Shown one piece after another: positions 47,980 to 58,160 of a stretch of 64,000 bases of DNA. Origin of the DNA: Ornithodoros turicata (lineage: Eukaryota; Arthropoda; Arachnida; Ixodida; Argasidae); assembly GCF_037126465.1 (NCBI RefSeq), contig NC_088202.1, forward strand, positions 98,301,962-98,365,961, in the 5' to 3' direction. Both the position numbers and the translations under genes were made by a program. Numbering within the stretch: position 1 is the stretch's first letter; every line of letters begins with the position of its first letter. The notes under the pieces were generated by a model that worked only from the letters and a program-made list of their open reading frames with translations, ran no database searches and was not told the DNA's origin.

Positions 47980-50900
47980 TCACTCTGTTGGAAAGCGAAG
48001 CATCCTTCTCGCAATCAGGACCTCTTTCGATTCACGTGGGTAAGCTGCAGTCATTGGCGCAGGCTCGGGACTATGGTGGGCTGCTACCATGGCACTGTAC
48101 GTTGTGCTTTCACACACTGTCACAGCCCCCTTTAGAAGATTTGCCACATAATCTGTAAAGAGATAAGCAGTACAAATGCCTGTATCGTAAACGGAAAGAG
48201 ATTTTCATACTGTAAGTGGCCTTTGTCTTCACTCTAGAAACTACTTCTGCCCCTTACTTTGTTTTAGGAGCTTCCTCCTGAACATCTGTTGTCCATCCTT
48301 TCCATAAGCATACTCCCGGTCAGCATTTTCATTGAAGTGCAGGGCAGCTATTTGTGTCCTACAAGGAGTGATAGAAGAGATAAGACATTGTAAATGTGAT
48401 ACCTCACAAATAACCTTTTTGACAACCTATACAGTAAAAAAAAAAGGTCAAGCACTACGTCAACCCCTTGTCTTTCTTCCCACTTCAAAGCGTGGGTACG
48501 CACCTAGCACGCATAACTTTCGGTGTGTATGCTGTGGACTTAGGAGCGAACTTCAGTATGACGGAGTGGTATGACTCGAGCCCTGATGTCTGACCCACTC
48601 TTGATAGTTGTTGAACATCCTTCAGTAGCCTTGGGTTCAGTACAATCTTCAGAAGTCTTGCATAAGCTACGGTACCTGTACATTCAGAGCATTTGTTGTC
48701 CTCGCCATGTACACTGTACATACATTATGTCTAGTACATGTGGAGTATGCTAGACTAACACACTAAGGAAAAATGCGCTTCTCCTAATTCAAATTACCAG
48801 GCTGCAGCCACGGCCTTTCTCCAACTGTGTCATGTAAGCAGCGATGGTATGGACCTTCGTGACCGGTATGGACATTTGTAATGTGGCGTGTCATGCCTAA
48901 TGAAGTAATGTTAGTGTCAGAACTACATATCTGTTATTATCTGATTAAGTCTTACTTTTCCACATGCTCAGTAGCAGTTCTGAATTCCCCTCAGCTGTGG
49001 AATTGCACCAGTAGAGATGGTTGCAAATATGCTGCACCCATGGTTTTAAAGGAGCACCTGTACTGGTTTTGGCTGCTGTGTCCAATTTCTTCTTCAAGCC
49101 TGCATACAAAATTTAAATACATAAGCCCAACAATAAAAATTCATGACATAAATTCAACGGCAGAGCACTGAAATGGTCATGATGTACAGCGTATCAGTAG
49201 CAGTGCAATCGACCCTACGGTGTGGGTTACATAATAAGCAAGTAAATATCACCTTTCACCACATGCCAGGTATCAAATCCATGCACTATGCTGGGTTCCA
49301 TTTCACGCATGTGCTTTCTCACTGCAGGATGTCGATCAGTCGTAATGGATGCCACGATGATGTGATTTGATTTCAGTTCGTCCAGGCATCTCACAAATCC
49401 CACCTTTTCCATGTTTGTGCTGGAAGCAACATCTGGAGACTAGAGCAAGAAGAACACACAAAAAGAAAGAATCAAACTATGGCAGCTGGTAGGCCTTATA
49501 CGAGTAATATATGTGCCAAACACTTACCTCACCAACCTGTACTTGAACGGAGCTGACGATTTTCTTTGAATGGGCTTCCATAAAAGTGTATGTCATGTAC
49601 TTGGCACAGTGACCAGGAGAATCACATCTGCCATCTCCAAGGAGGTCAACAGGCTTGTCTTGAAGTGAAAGGAGCAGGTGGTTGTGTTCTGCATTCCAAA
49701 CCTGTAAGATCTGTGCAATATAACAGCCATTGTTGCAGAAAGCAAACTCAATACCTCCTTATACACTGAAGCACCGATGCTTGTCAGTTACTACTTATCA
49801 CAATCATATGATGATAATTAATATTTTTAGATAGATTTTCAAGTATTGTGGAAGCGACTAGGAACTGGTACCTGTGATACAGCAGGCAGTAGGCAACCTT
49901 TCTGATATGTGTCGTATGCAACCTTTGAAATCATTTGTATGTTGATGGAGCTCAGCAGTCGAAGAACCTTTAGAAAGGGATGTAACGTTTTATTACGTAT
50001 GCTCCCAAACATGCAAGTACACACCTTGGTGGGACTGGCTCCGTTGAACAGTATTGGACCGGAGAGCAGAACGTTTCCTGCAGCCATCCTGTTCAGTTCT
50101 GGTTGACTGTTCCAAGAGAATTTGTGGCCGCTTGCACATTCGGACACAACAGTGAGAAGTGTGCCCCGAACTGATGTGGTAACCTTGCATGACCCACTGC
50201 AACTGCGACATGCTTTGAACAATTCCAGTAGTGGAGCTTCAAAGACAATGAATTTTCGCTGTTCCACTGGACATTCAGGTGTAGTGGTGTCTCTAGAAAA
50301 TTAATTGGCCATCTTTAATCATAAGTTTGCTTCAACAGAAAGTGTTCCTGTACCCTTCAAGGAAGCTATCCTCAGATGGGTAGTAGCTCTCATCAGTTTC
50401 TTCTCCCACTGTTGATGTCATACTGATGTTCTGCACCTGTCCAAAGACTCCAAAAATGTTACAAAGTCTGCAACACGTAACAAAGCTAGTGGTTCCACCT
50501 GTGGACTTGGCAGAATCTGCGAAGTGGGGGTCGATGTAATTATTGGCCCACGTGATGTCCTTTCAGGTGTCTTTGTGTCCGTGTAAGGATTGCAAAAATA
50601 TTATCAATTGGATACAGACTCACCCCTATCCTACCTCTTGAGCAATCACACAGCTGTAACTGGTAGAAGCAAGAGGGGGAGACGAAGCCACAGGTAGGAA
50701 TGCTGCCACTCCTGGCAAATCCGGATCATCATTTTTAGCATACCAGCTTCCAGCTATTTCTGTCATGTTAACTTGAGTGCCTGGATCACACACACAGACA
50801 CAAACAAAAAGAGTAATAAGAAATGCGGATCACATTGAGCACTAATCTTGTATACACTTCTTACATGCAGACTTCATAGTGATTGGAGAGACAGTGCTGC

Positions 50901-51636
50901 AGTATGCATGGTCGAACTCGACTACAGTTGTTTCCTGCAAAGTAGGAAAGTTCAAGTTTACTGAGTATATTTGGTTCTGAATTCTTGCAGTGCAGATCTA
51001 GACAAGACTTTTTTACTGCGTACTTCACAAACAGTGTCCGTCGACGTGGACAATGTGCTAGCAGCATCAGTAGTGTCATCCGATACGGTGACTTCCATGC
51101 ACAAGTCCATGAAATCATTGCAGTCGACCTGAAACAGTTTTAAAACTATTTCAAAACAGAAATTTTCAAAAGATGACCAAATGGTGAGATCTCTACATAC
51201 TACAAAGCAGTCCGGCGCCACTTCAACACCGGAATGTCCCTGAAATTAAATTTGGTCATGTTCACAATGCCCAGTGGGTAGGATAACACAAGTTAAATGG
51301 TATACGTCATCGCTCTATTATAATTTATACATGTGTGACACCTGTACATACCTGAGACGTTGTGCTGAGCCCGTCACCAAAGCGAAGCAGAATAACAGGT
51401 GACGGAACGGCAGTTTGCTTCAGACGTTTTCGCACTTCGCCAACTGCGGCATCTTCGTAGTCATCGGCAGAAAAATGGAATGAGCACACACGACACGACT
51501 GCTGTATCTCATAGCCGAGTGCTTCGAACCACTTTCGTTTTCGCGCATTGTCCTGTGGAATCTTGTGGTAGAAAACGCCCGTCGTCGAAGATGAACGATT
51601 TCCGCATCCCCGAACTCCACAACGTACACCAGGCAT
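47980..51636 (-). CDS. THAP-domain Kolobok-like transposase, 16 exons, about 737 aa, no lesion seen
   Basis: Predicted exons (high to low): 51636-51352, 51239-51201, 51128-51024, 50934-50865, 50780-50635, 50570-50499, 50436-50354, 50292-50025, 49967-49872, 49701-49528, 49439-49253, 49099-48956, 48896-48798, 48675-48504, 48358-48258, 48152-47980. The sum is 2,214 bases, a whole number of codons, with consistent phases and no internal stop. Residues 1-95 are a THAP zinc finger: C6, C11, C51, H54 (C-x4-C, C-x2-H), with W36 and the F-Y-x-K-I-P motif. The core has LGDGRCDSPGHCAKY (about residues 409-423), TTDRHP with Asp about 481, GFDTWHVVK with Asp about 502, and SGLESYHS with Glu about 623, all candidate catalytic acids. 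HFNENADRE follows near the C terminus. The introns are short (35-245 bases). The exon 6 acceptor (acaaag) is weak, and exon 7 could be defined otherwise. The protein should recognise the TIRs through THAP and move the element in the nucleus. Confidence 0.85.
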
Positions 51637-52239
51637 TCGTAAATACGTGACACAACAGTGACAGACAAGTTATTTGATTACTTTTACAGACTTTCACTTC
51701 ATGCTTCGCGCTGCCGGTATGACCACCCACGGCGTAGACAATAAGCGCGATAACACAGACGGCCTTGCAGACGGCCTTGCAAACGGCACGGCGCGTCGTA
51801 GCTGAATGTTTTATTAGTATAGAAACTATGTTCTTCAAATGCCTGGAAGTGAACGTCATTTTTAAAATGACGTTTAGTTATAACGATAATGTGTATCAAC
51901 TTTGTTCTCTAGAAAGTAATTGTCACGTGGTACAGGTTGACCAATCCCGGACGCCCTGGACCTGAAACCCAAGTTACTCTTTTTTGCCGTTTGTTGGCAG
52001 CACCGTCCATGTTCCGGCAACCTTCAAAATATTTATACGTAAAAAATATTCCGATTTGTGAGGTAATGCTTTCTCTGTGTTATCAAACAATGATAATGTG
52101 CAGGATGGTGGGCCAAAATATGGGGGTTATTTTTCACTTTTCGGTCCCTTTAATCATTATCTTCACTCCCAGATGTATAGCAATGTAAATATCTTTTAGC
52201 TATTTTGACATCGGGTCGATGTTCTTTAAGCCCCTGCCA

Positions 52240-52385
52240 TGTGTGACGAGACGAAAGAAGGAGATGCGGGACTGTCTCGTGGTTGAGGGCAAAAAGATGG
52301 GAGAATAAAGTGAGATGTCAACGGGCACAGACGTGTAATCGCTCCCTGGTCCAAGAACTGACCCGTGACGGTCTACAACGTCACA
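52240..52385 (+). repeat. Gypsy 3' LTR
   Basis: Matches 36823-36969 from TGTGTGACGAGACGAAAGAA to ACAACGTCACA with scattered substitutions. No purine-rich tract is visible directly before it. Confidence 0.9.
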
Positions 52386-52470
52386 ATATATATAGGGGGG
52401 GGGGTCAATTAGCAGGAGCTCTTTGGCTGGACGTATAGCATATGTTTGTAATTCAAACGTCACCATGCCA

Positions 52471-52516
52471 GTACTGGACAGCTGTTTCGACCTTGTTGAG
52501 CCATCATCAGCAATAC
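52471..52516 (-). ncRNA. Hammerhead ribozyme motif 1 (Penelope type)
   Basis: Minus strand: CTGATGA (52510-52504), then GGCT/GGTC as a wobble-containing stem II, then GAAA and the self-complementary ACAG/CTGT stem III with no loop, ending at the cleavage triplet GTC (52479-52477). Stem I forms between GTATTG (52516-52511) and CAGTAC (52476-52471). All core bases of a type I hammerhead are present. A loopless, palindromic stem III is the known feature of Penelope-element hammerheads, which are thought to act as dimers. Confidence 0.75.
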
Positions 52517-52731
52517 GCAGGCAGGCAACGTTTGAGCGGATGGCGTCAGAAGGTCACGTGGCACGTGATGCCTCCCGTCAGGGTGTCCTAAGACACCTCT
52601 GAAAGCCCAGTGCAAAACCAGTCAAGTGTATAGGGGGGAGGGGGTGTACTTGACTGCGAAATATACGAAACGAAAAGTAACTGTGGCTGCACGCTGAGCA
52701 TATGTTTACAATTTGGTCGTGTACTCCCAGT

Positions 52732-52772
52732 CGAGGACAGCTGTTTCGCTCCACTTGGAGCTCGTCAGCCCG
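52732..52772 (-). ncRNA. Hammerhead ribozyme motif 2 (Penelope type)
   Basis: Minus strand: CTGACGA (52768-52762), a perfect stem II GCTCC/GGAGC with loop AAGT, then GAAA, ACAG/CTGT stem III and GTC (52738-52736). Stem I is short (4 pairs, GGGC with CTCG including one wobble). It shares the downstream context of motif 1 (AAACATATGCT...GCAGCCA / CCAGCCA and a C-rich run), so the two are tandem copies about 260 bp apart, as expected for the repeats of a Penelope-like element. Confidence 0.75.
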
Positions 52773-53152
52773 GCGCAGCCCGCGCCGGGCTGCATGCCGC
52801 CGGCAGCGACACGACAGTCGACTTTGAGTTTGATTCTGAACTTGACACGCTGAAACATACCCGTTCTGTTTGCAACAGGACTGAACATGCTGAAGTGCGC
52901 GGATGATATAACGTATTTCAGTACTCCTAAGTCGCTACTATGCATACGCTAAACTCGTGTACACAACGAAGAAGAAATAAACAAGATCGGCTTCAATGAA
53001 AAAGTTATCCTGTAATTTGGGTCAGTGAATCTTATTCGTTCTGTCTGCAAACCAATATGCGCAATTTAAAATTATGCCCGCAATTTCTTGGCGGTTCAAC
53101 GATTGCTATCGCTTTACTCCTCGTTGCACCAATGAGGAGACCGCTAATTTTT
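52773..53152. other. No gene; flank of the ribozyme-bearing repeat
   Basis: A GC-rich palindromic stretch at 52772-52798 (GGCGCAGCC / GCGCCGGGCTGC) is followed by AT-rich sequence. No Penelope reverse transcriptase is visible. Confidence 0.4.
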
Positions 53153-53445
53153 ACTTCGTGCTAGCGCCGCGAAGCAACTTGGTCTATGAGCGGTGTGCAG
53201 GCGTAGACAGATGGAGAGAGGACAGCAGGAAGGAGTGGGGGACAGGGGGTCAGTGTGCTTCCTGGGTTGACTTCAAGGGGAGATGTGCAGATATTCTGCG
53301 AAAGTCTGCCGAAGAATACAGGGAAAACCTCAGACAGCACAGCCGGAGGTAGGATTCGAACCCACCACCTCCCAGGTTTCGGCACGACTTTGACCACCAC
53401 CAATGAGCGGATGCTTTTACCCGGTGTGCCATCTCGCTGGTGAAA
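53153..53445 (-). mobile_element. tRNA-derived SINE (Ruka-like), nearly full length
   Basis: On the minus strand the head starts near 53440 with CCAGCGAGATGGCACACCGG. An exact Pol III B box, GGTTCGAATCC, lies at 53362-53352. The body follows: GCTGTGCTGTCTGAGGTTTT, a CATCTCCCCTTGAAGTC-like segment, CCCCCACTCCTTCC, TGTCCTCTCTCCATCTGTC and CCGCTCATAG, ending GCGGCGCTAGCAC. Of the copies here it is the only one with a clear head. The family name is from memory. Confidence 0.8.
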
Positions 53446-53845
53446 CAGGTACTAAGGAAGGAAATTGGCAGAAGAGTATTGATGTATGAGGATCTGATGT
53501 CACTTGTTACAGAAGTAGAGGTCATTATTAATTCTCGACCGGTTTCGTATGTCTACTATGACCCACAAGAAATTGTGACACGAACACCAGCGGAGTTCAT
53601 TACATGAACACGGCTTCGGCAATTTCTCCAGAAGGATCAACATATAGTCCAAACTGAATCCATGGCACATGGCAGAACCGTGCAACCCGTAATTATACAA
53701 GAGAAAAGGCCAAGGCTGTTCTTGCCACTGGAGAGAATTCAAGCCAACCACCCAAGTCAAGAAGGAAATATTCGCGTATACACGGACATCCAAGGGACAC
53801 GTAATATGGCGGGCAAGGAAGACATTGATACACATTCGAAGTAGG
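53446..53845 (+). pseudogene. BEL/Pao retrotransposon, integrase end and C-terminal domain remnant
   Basis: The open frame at 53446-53607 reads VLRKEIGRRVLMYEDL, SLVTEVEVIINSRPVSYV, DPQEIVTRTPAEF and stops. The V-x-x-I-x-N-S-R-P motif is a hallmark of BEL/Pao integrase ends. After a frame change, 53704-53842 gives RPRLFLPLERIQANHPSQEG and IRVYTDIQGTRN, which match the DUF5641-type tail that follows integrase in this family. The rest of the element is not seen; the piece abuts SINEs on both sides. Confidence 0.8.
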
Positions 53846-53849
53846 GAAC

Positions 53850-54065
53850 AGTGGTGGTGGTGATGGAACTGCTTGCCGTAGTCAGCGACGCTCAGGCGGT
53901 CAGCGTCACAATTATCGCAGGAGATATCGTGCGTCCTGGGCGGACTTCACAGGAAACTGTGCCGATGTTTGTCTTAAAGCCGTCTGAGGAAAACCGAGGG
54001 AAAATGCCACTTGCCAGTCTCGGCGTGGAATGCCATTATCGTAGCCACTAGGCCACGGGAGCTGG
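53850..54065 (-). mobile_element. SINE, same broad family
   Basis: Minus strand: CCCGTGGCCTAGTGGCTACGA (A-box region, near 54060), then CCCTCGGTTTTCCTCAGACG, AACATCGGCACAGTTTCC and GAAGTCCGCCCAGGACGCAC. The B box seems to be deleted between head and body. It ends in a CACCACCAC-rich tail. Confidence 0.65.
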
Positions 54066-54588
54066 TGGTAGGAAAAAGTAGACGTGGGTCCGCTCTCTGT
54101 TGCAAATGCTACGATCAACCTATCACCAGCACCAGAAGAAGAACGTGCGTAAGCATCACGCACGTCGCATTATCTCCTCGTCACGAGATTTCATTTCGCT
54201 TATTAAACATCTCCTTGAAAGTTCGTGTTTCTTTTCAACTAGTTCTAACCATGGATATCTGCGTACAGCTTTGATACAGATACCTTACATGAAAAGGACG
54301 ACTTTTCACCTATCGGTTCCTGAAACACGAGTTAATAATTATTGATTGCCGTATATGATAAACTAATTCAATTCGACGTAACGCTACCGCCAGATTCAGA
54401 GTGACTTTGTGAACTCAGCTTTGCGACGAATCTCGATAGAGAAGCATAATAGCAAAATACGAATAATGTACCTATTAAGACCAAAATATACTGTTCAAAG
54501 AGGATGAAAACTCCAGCTTCGATTAAATGCTGTCCTCGAACGCACCGTTAAAGAATTGAACATGATTGACTCGCACGCGTGATGTATA
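54066..54588. other. No recognisable gene
   Basis: AT-rich spacer before the second mariner. Nothing specific seen. Confidence 0.4.
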
Positions 54589-55865
54589 TACGTGGGTGGT
54601 TCCATAAGTTTCCGGCCCGAGGTAGAAAATGCGCGCGAATTTGAAAATGCGACTAACGACTCGTGGCGCCATCTGTTGGAGGGCCGGAGCACCACCCTCA
54701 ACCCTCTCCATGCTTTTGTCGGTTGGAGAGCGGCATTTCAAACAGCCAGAGTGCACTCTTCAGTTAAAATGGAAAAAATCGAGTACCGCGCTGTGATAAA
54801 ATTCTTGACAAAAGAGGAACTTTCGCCTAAGGAAATTAAAGCGCGACTGGACAACGTGTACAGGGAAGCCTCTCTGTCGTACACAACGGTAAAAGACTGG
54901 GATAAGCAGAGTCCATTGAAGATGATCCACGCGATGGTCGTCCAATGGAAGTTGTCACACAAGAAAATTTGTCTCTTGTCGAGGAGGAAGTGCTGAGCGA
55001 CAGGCGTCTGAAGGTGAAAGAAATCTCAGAAAGGCTGGGGCTTTCCAAAACAACCGTTTTTCGCATCATCGGCGAGGGCCTTCACATGAAAAAGGTCAGC
55101 GCGAGATGGGTGCCACGACTTCTTTCGTCAGTTCAAAACCAAATGCGCGTCGTCTGTGCCAAAGAGTTTTTGGAGCTCTGTCAATGAAGAAGAAATATTG
55201 AAGTCAATTGTCACAGGGGATGAGACTATGGTCCTCTACTATGATCCCCTTTCGAAAAAGGAGTCGATGGAATGGCGCAAACCAGGAGAAGCACCCCCAA
55301 GAAAAGCCAAGGTCACACAATCCACAAAGAAGATCATGGCAACAATATTTTGGGATTGTCACGGGATCCTTCTCATCGACTTCAAAGAGAGGAGCACCAC
55401 AGTGAATGCGACTTATTATGCTTCACTCCTGCACCGACTGCGAGACGCCATCAAGGAAAAGAGGCGCGGCAGGTTGAGTCGAGGTGTCCGGTTGCTCCAG
55501 GACAATGCCCCTGTCCACACGACTTCTGTTGCCAAGGCTGCACTGAAGGAGTGCGGCTTCGAAGAAATCCACCACCCACCCTACAGTCCATACTTGGCAC
55601 CGAGTGACTACTTCCTGTTCTCAAACTTGAAGAGGGATCTCAGAGGACGGAGATTTCAAAACGATAGTGAGGTGCAAGAGGCAGTTTTCCAGCATTTTGC
55701 GGACAAAACTTCGGACTATTTTTTCAAGGCTATAAGAATGCTGGTTCAAAGGTGTCAAAAGTGCATCGAAGTTAAGGATGACTATGTCGAAAAGTGATAC
55801 ACTTGTTTCGTCTCTATGACTATTAAAAGTTGGTCGGGCCGTACCTTGATCATTTTCATTCGCAT
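54589..55865 (+). mobile_element. Second mariner element, decayed ends
   Basis: The left end near 54589 reads TACGTGGGTGGTTCCATAAG then GGCCCGAGG. The right side, complemented, keeps only GGCCCGA in register (about 55835). The right boundary is therefore approximate. One transposase pseudogene fills the element. Confidence 0.7.
54769..55797 (+). pseudogene. Mariner transposase (D,D34D), at least two frameshifts
   Basis: Start ATG 54769 (MEKIEYRAVIKFLTKEEL) leads into the helix-turn-helix (SPKEIKARLDNVY, SYTTVKDW). The frame breaks near 54900 and the next one gives VVTQENLSLVEEEVLSDRRL and KKVSARWVPRLLS. It breaks again near 55170, and the last frame runs from VTGDETMVLYY (first Asp) through RLLQDNAPVHT (second) and PYLAPSDYFLFSNL (third) to DYVEK-stop at 55797. 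It is a different subfamily from the copy at 27.4 kb: for example PLSKKESMEW in place of PESKPAPKQW. The catalytic triad is kept, but the reading frame is not. Confidence 0.9.
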
Positions 55866-56439
55866 GAGTCATCATGGCGAGGGGTAATCACAGCACAAAG
55901 GGTAACCCTGCTGAACGTATATGCATAACCACGCGGAACAGAGCAGCGTATTAGACCAAACTTTAACCATTGTGAGGTATCCTTTATGGTACCATGGTGG
56001 TAGTGGTGATGACGTGAACAGCCTGCCGTTGGGGAGGGGGTGGAGGGAATATGTTTATTGAAAAGTAAAAGCGAGGAAAGGTTAGTAAGGCATAGGCCGA
56101 CTTGCTATTCCTTCCATAAAAAGAAAACGAAAAATAAAAAAGAAAGAAAAGAAACACACACACAGACACACAAAAGGGCCTTATGCCGTTGGGCCTCACA
56201 AGTGTGGGCATCGTAACACTGTAGCTGATGAGAGATGGCATGAGGCTAGGAGGCGATTAGAGGGGATCAATCGTCGGTTGAGTGGTCCTCGAAGTCTAAG
56301 CATTTTACCTATGGACCGAGCTAAAAGGTCCGACAAATTGACCTTGTACCATCACCTGGTAATCGAAAAAGACGTAGCCAATCATTTCGTTTCTTTTGAT
56401 CATCCGTTACGCGTCCCAATTCCTGGCAAACGTTTCCAT
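55866..56439 (-). repeat. Non-LTR 3' region and tail
   Basis: Reading leftward from the RT fragment, this stretch lacks coding signal. Around 56070-56050 it ends in TCAATAAACATATTCCC, a polyadenylation-signal-like tail also found at 17145-17320. It is taken as the 3' untranslated end of the same element. Confidence 0.5.
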
Positions 56440-57180
56440 ATAGGGTTTTAGGCTCTGATGTTTTCTTTGTTCTTTCCAATGCAGCCCCTAATACCAGCCA
56501 TGGCCACGTTAAACAGAATTGGGCTCAATACGCTCTCCTGTGGAACTCCATGGGTCATCAATACATGATCTGTATCCCTTGACGGGTGCGAAGAAATAGT
56601 TGCCTGCCATGGAGGAAGTCCTTAATCCATGAGAGAGCTCTGGAGGGTAGGCCAGCTTGGGTGAGGGGATGGAGAACGGAGGCGTGACTCACGGTGTCGT
56701 AAGCGCGTTTGACATCAAGAAACGCAGCCACCACTGTCATCTTACGCGCCTTTTCTTCTTCCACCTACGTAATGAAGTCAAGAACCGAGTCCATGGAAGA
56801 CCTGTGCTGGCGGAATCCTGACATTTCCTGCGGGAAGAAGGAGTGCCTCTCGAGCCACCACTCGATTATGTGGAAGGTCATGCGTTCAACAACGCCTTCC
56901 AACAACTTGCCAAGGCAGCTAGTCAAGCTCACTAGCCTGAAAGAAGAGAGCTGATAGGGCGATTTTCCCGGCGTCAATAGTGGGACAACGCGCGCATGCT
57001 TCCAACTGTCAGGTACTTTCCCGGTTTTCCAGGACGTGTTAAATACCTCGAGCAGGCTCATCCAGATTACGGATAGTCCGGTACGTGATATTGTCCGGGC
57101 CTGGGGAAGATCGAACACGTGACAGGAGGAGAGCGTTCTTTAACTCCGAGAGCGAAAAGTCACTGTCCATGTCCGGACCA
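56440..57180 (-). pseudogene. Non-LTR retrotransposon reverse transcriptase fragment
   Basis: The enzyme primes reverse transcription at a nick in the target. Minus strand 57118-56765 reads LLEVFNTSWKTGKVPDSWKH, ARVVPLLTPGKSP, FRLVSLTSCLGKLLEGVVERM: the fingers region with the K-P-x...Y-R-P-I-S-L box degenerated to SSFRLVSLTS. After a stop near 56764 comes AAFLDVKRAYDTVSH (first catalytic Asp), then THGVPQESVLSPILFNVAMAG (palm; the usual G-Q-G has E) to about 56450. The Y/F-x-D-D box is not reached. It is truncated on both sides, from a Jockey/I/CR1-like clade. Confidence 0.85.
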
Positions 57181-57559
57181 GTGATGACTCTACTACGTCG
57201 CGGGTGTTACTAGTACGAGAGTGGCAGTACCCTACATTCTTTAATCGAGTGGATAACTCTGATACGGACCCGATACGTGATACGTGATACGGACCCGAAC
57301 CGAATGGGGGAGAAACATACAGTCAACTCTAGGCGAGACCGGAAACCACTTGGTAACAACGGCGACCCGATGTAGCAAACCGGCGGGGTACTTTCTGGTG
57401 CTGGACAATTACCGCCAGTTGGACAGCCTTACGGACCAGGACGTCTGACAGCCGTGGTCGCGTCCATTGTTTTAGAGAGACCCCTGAGGTCATTCTCAGG
57501 AAGCTCGGAGGAGCGACGTATGCTCTTCAAACACTGCTGTCATTTTCCGTTATGTTTAT
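57181..57559. other. No clear gene; possible gypsy upstream remnant
   Basis: A tandem GATACG(T)GATACGGACCCGA stretch lies at about 57257-57300. The following 250 bases may be degraded gypsy sequence ahead of the RT fragment, but no motif is convincing. Confidence 0.35.
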
Positions 57560-58160
57560 TGAGAAGCCGGGTCTAACTGGTGTTACAGCACCAAATAGAC
57601 ACCGGTGACCCAAGACCTTGGAGGTGCAATTCTCAGCCTCTTAGCAAGCGCAAGTTTCTCGACGCTGCCCTAGACGAAATGATCAAGATGGGCTGTGAGA
57701 TCATCAGCCCATGGGCCTTCCCAGTTCTGCTGGCACCGAAGAAGGTGGACGGGAGCTCTAGGCTGTGCGTCGATTACCGCCGCCAGAACGAAGTCACGAC
57801 GAAAGATTTTTACCCGTTCCCTTCGACTGACTCGACCATGTACACGTTTTGGGCCGCCCACGTGTTCACAACCATGGACTGTAGTCGAGGGCTCCTAGAG
57901 ATTCCAATAGCGCCTGAAGACGTCGAGAAGGCAGCGTTTATCTGTCACAGGGGCTTGTTTGTGTTTGTTAGCCACCCCTTTCGATTGTCCCATTCTCCCG
58001 CTAGTTTTCAGTGGATGATGGACGACATGCTGGGCGATGCGAAGTGCAATTTCGCCATGGCCTATATGGACGATGTGGTAATTCGCTTTAGTTCATTTTA
58101 GGAACACCTTTCAATCCTGAAGGTTGTGTTAGGACGCATTCAAGCGGCAGGAGACCTCGT
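57560..58160 (+). pseudogene. Second gypsy reverse transcriptase fragment
   Basis: HQIDTGDPRPWR, LDEMIKMGCEIISPWAFPVL, APKKVDGSSRLCVDYRRQNE, FTTMDCSRGLLEIPI (first catalytic Asp), then SHPFRLSHSPASFQWMM and AMAYMDDVVI, with an intact Y-M-D-D box (58060-58080). A stop follows at 58099, then EHLSILKVVLGRIQAAG in frame, which is the expected next block. The sequence then leaves the family near 58160. It is a different lineage from the element at 36.8 kb; no LTRs were found. Confidence 0.85.

Larger units (their letters stand above)
41745..52149. mobile_element. Kolobok-like TTAA DNA transposon, apparently intact, with THAP transposase and P2X7-ballast-like gene
   Basis: TTAA at 41741-41744 and 52150-52153 flank inverted ends that share AGGGACCGAAAAGTGAA and then diverge. 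The element is 10,405 bp and sits between gypsy pol and the gypsy 3' LTR. Joining the two flanks gives back a normal gypsy 3' region, which proves the boundaries independently. It encodes two convergent spliced genes starting about 0.3 and 0.5 kb from the ends: a 3-exon plus-strand gene (42034-42726) and a 16-exon minus-strand transposase (51636-47980). TTAA targeting with a THAP-domain transposase is the definition of the Kolobok superfamily; piggyBac also uses TTAA but lacks THAP. Non-autonomous elements at 45316-46448 and 46777-47780 inserted between the genes. Confidence 0.85.
36823..52385 (+). mobile_element. Ty3/gypsy LTR retrotransposon, split by a 10.4-kb DNA transposon
   Basis: LTRs of about 146 bp at 36823-36969 and 52240-52385 bracket gag and pol read rightward. 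Taking out the TTAA transposon at 41745-52149 leaves an element of about 5.15 kb, normal for the family. The order is 5' LTR, primer site, gag, protease, reverse transcriptase, RNase H, integrase, short 3' region, 3' LTR. The LTRs differ by several substitutions and a small indel, and the genes are broken, so the copy is old. Both outer flanks are AT-rich (TATATA), but the target duplication cannot be fixed. Confidence 0.9.

Noticed and set aside
41745..52149. piggyBac identity for the TTAA element
   Set aside because: TTAA targeting fits, but the transposase has an N-terminal THAP finger and GDGRCDSPG-type core rather than the piggyBac DDD core and its cysteine-rich C-terminal domain.
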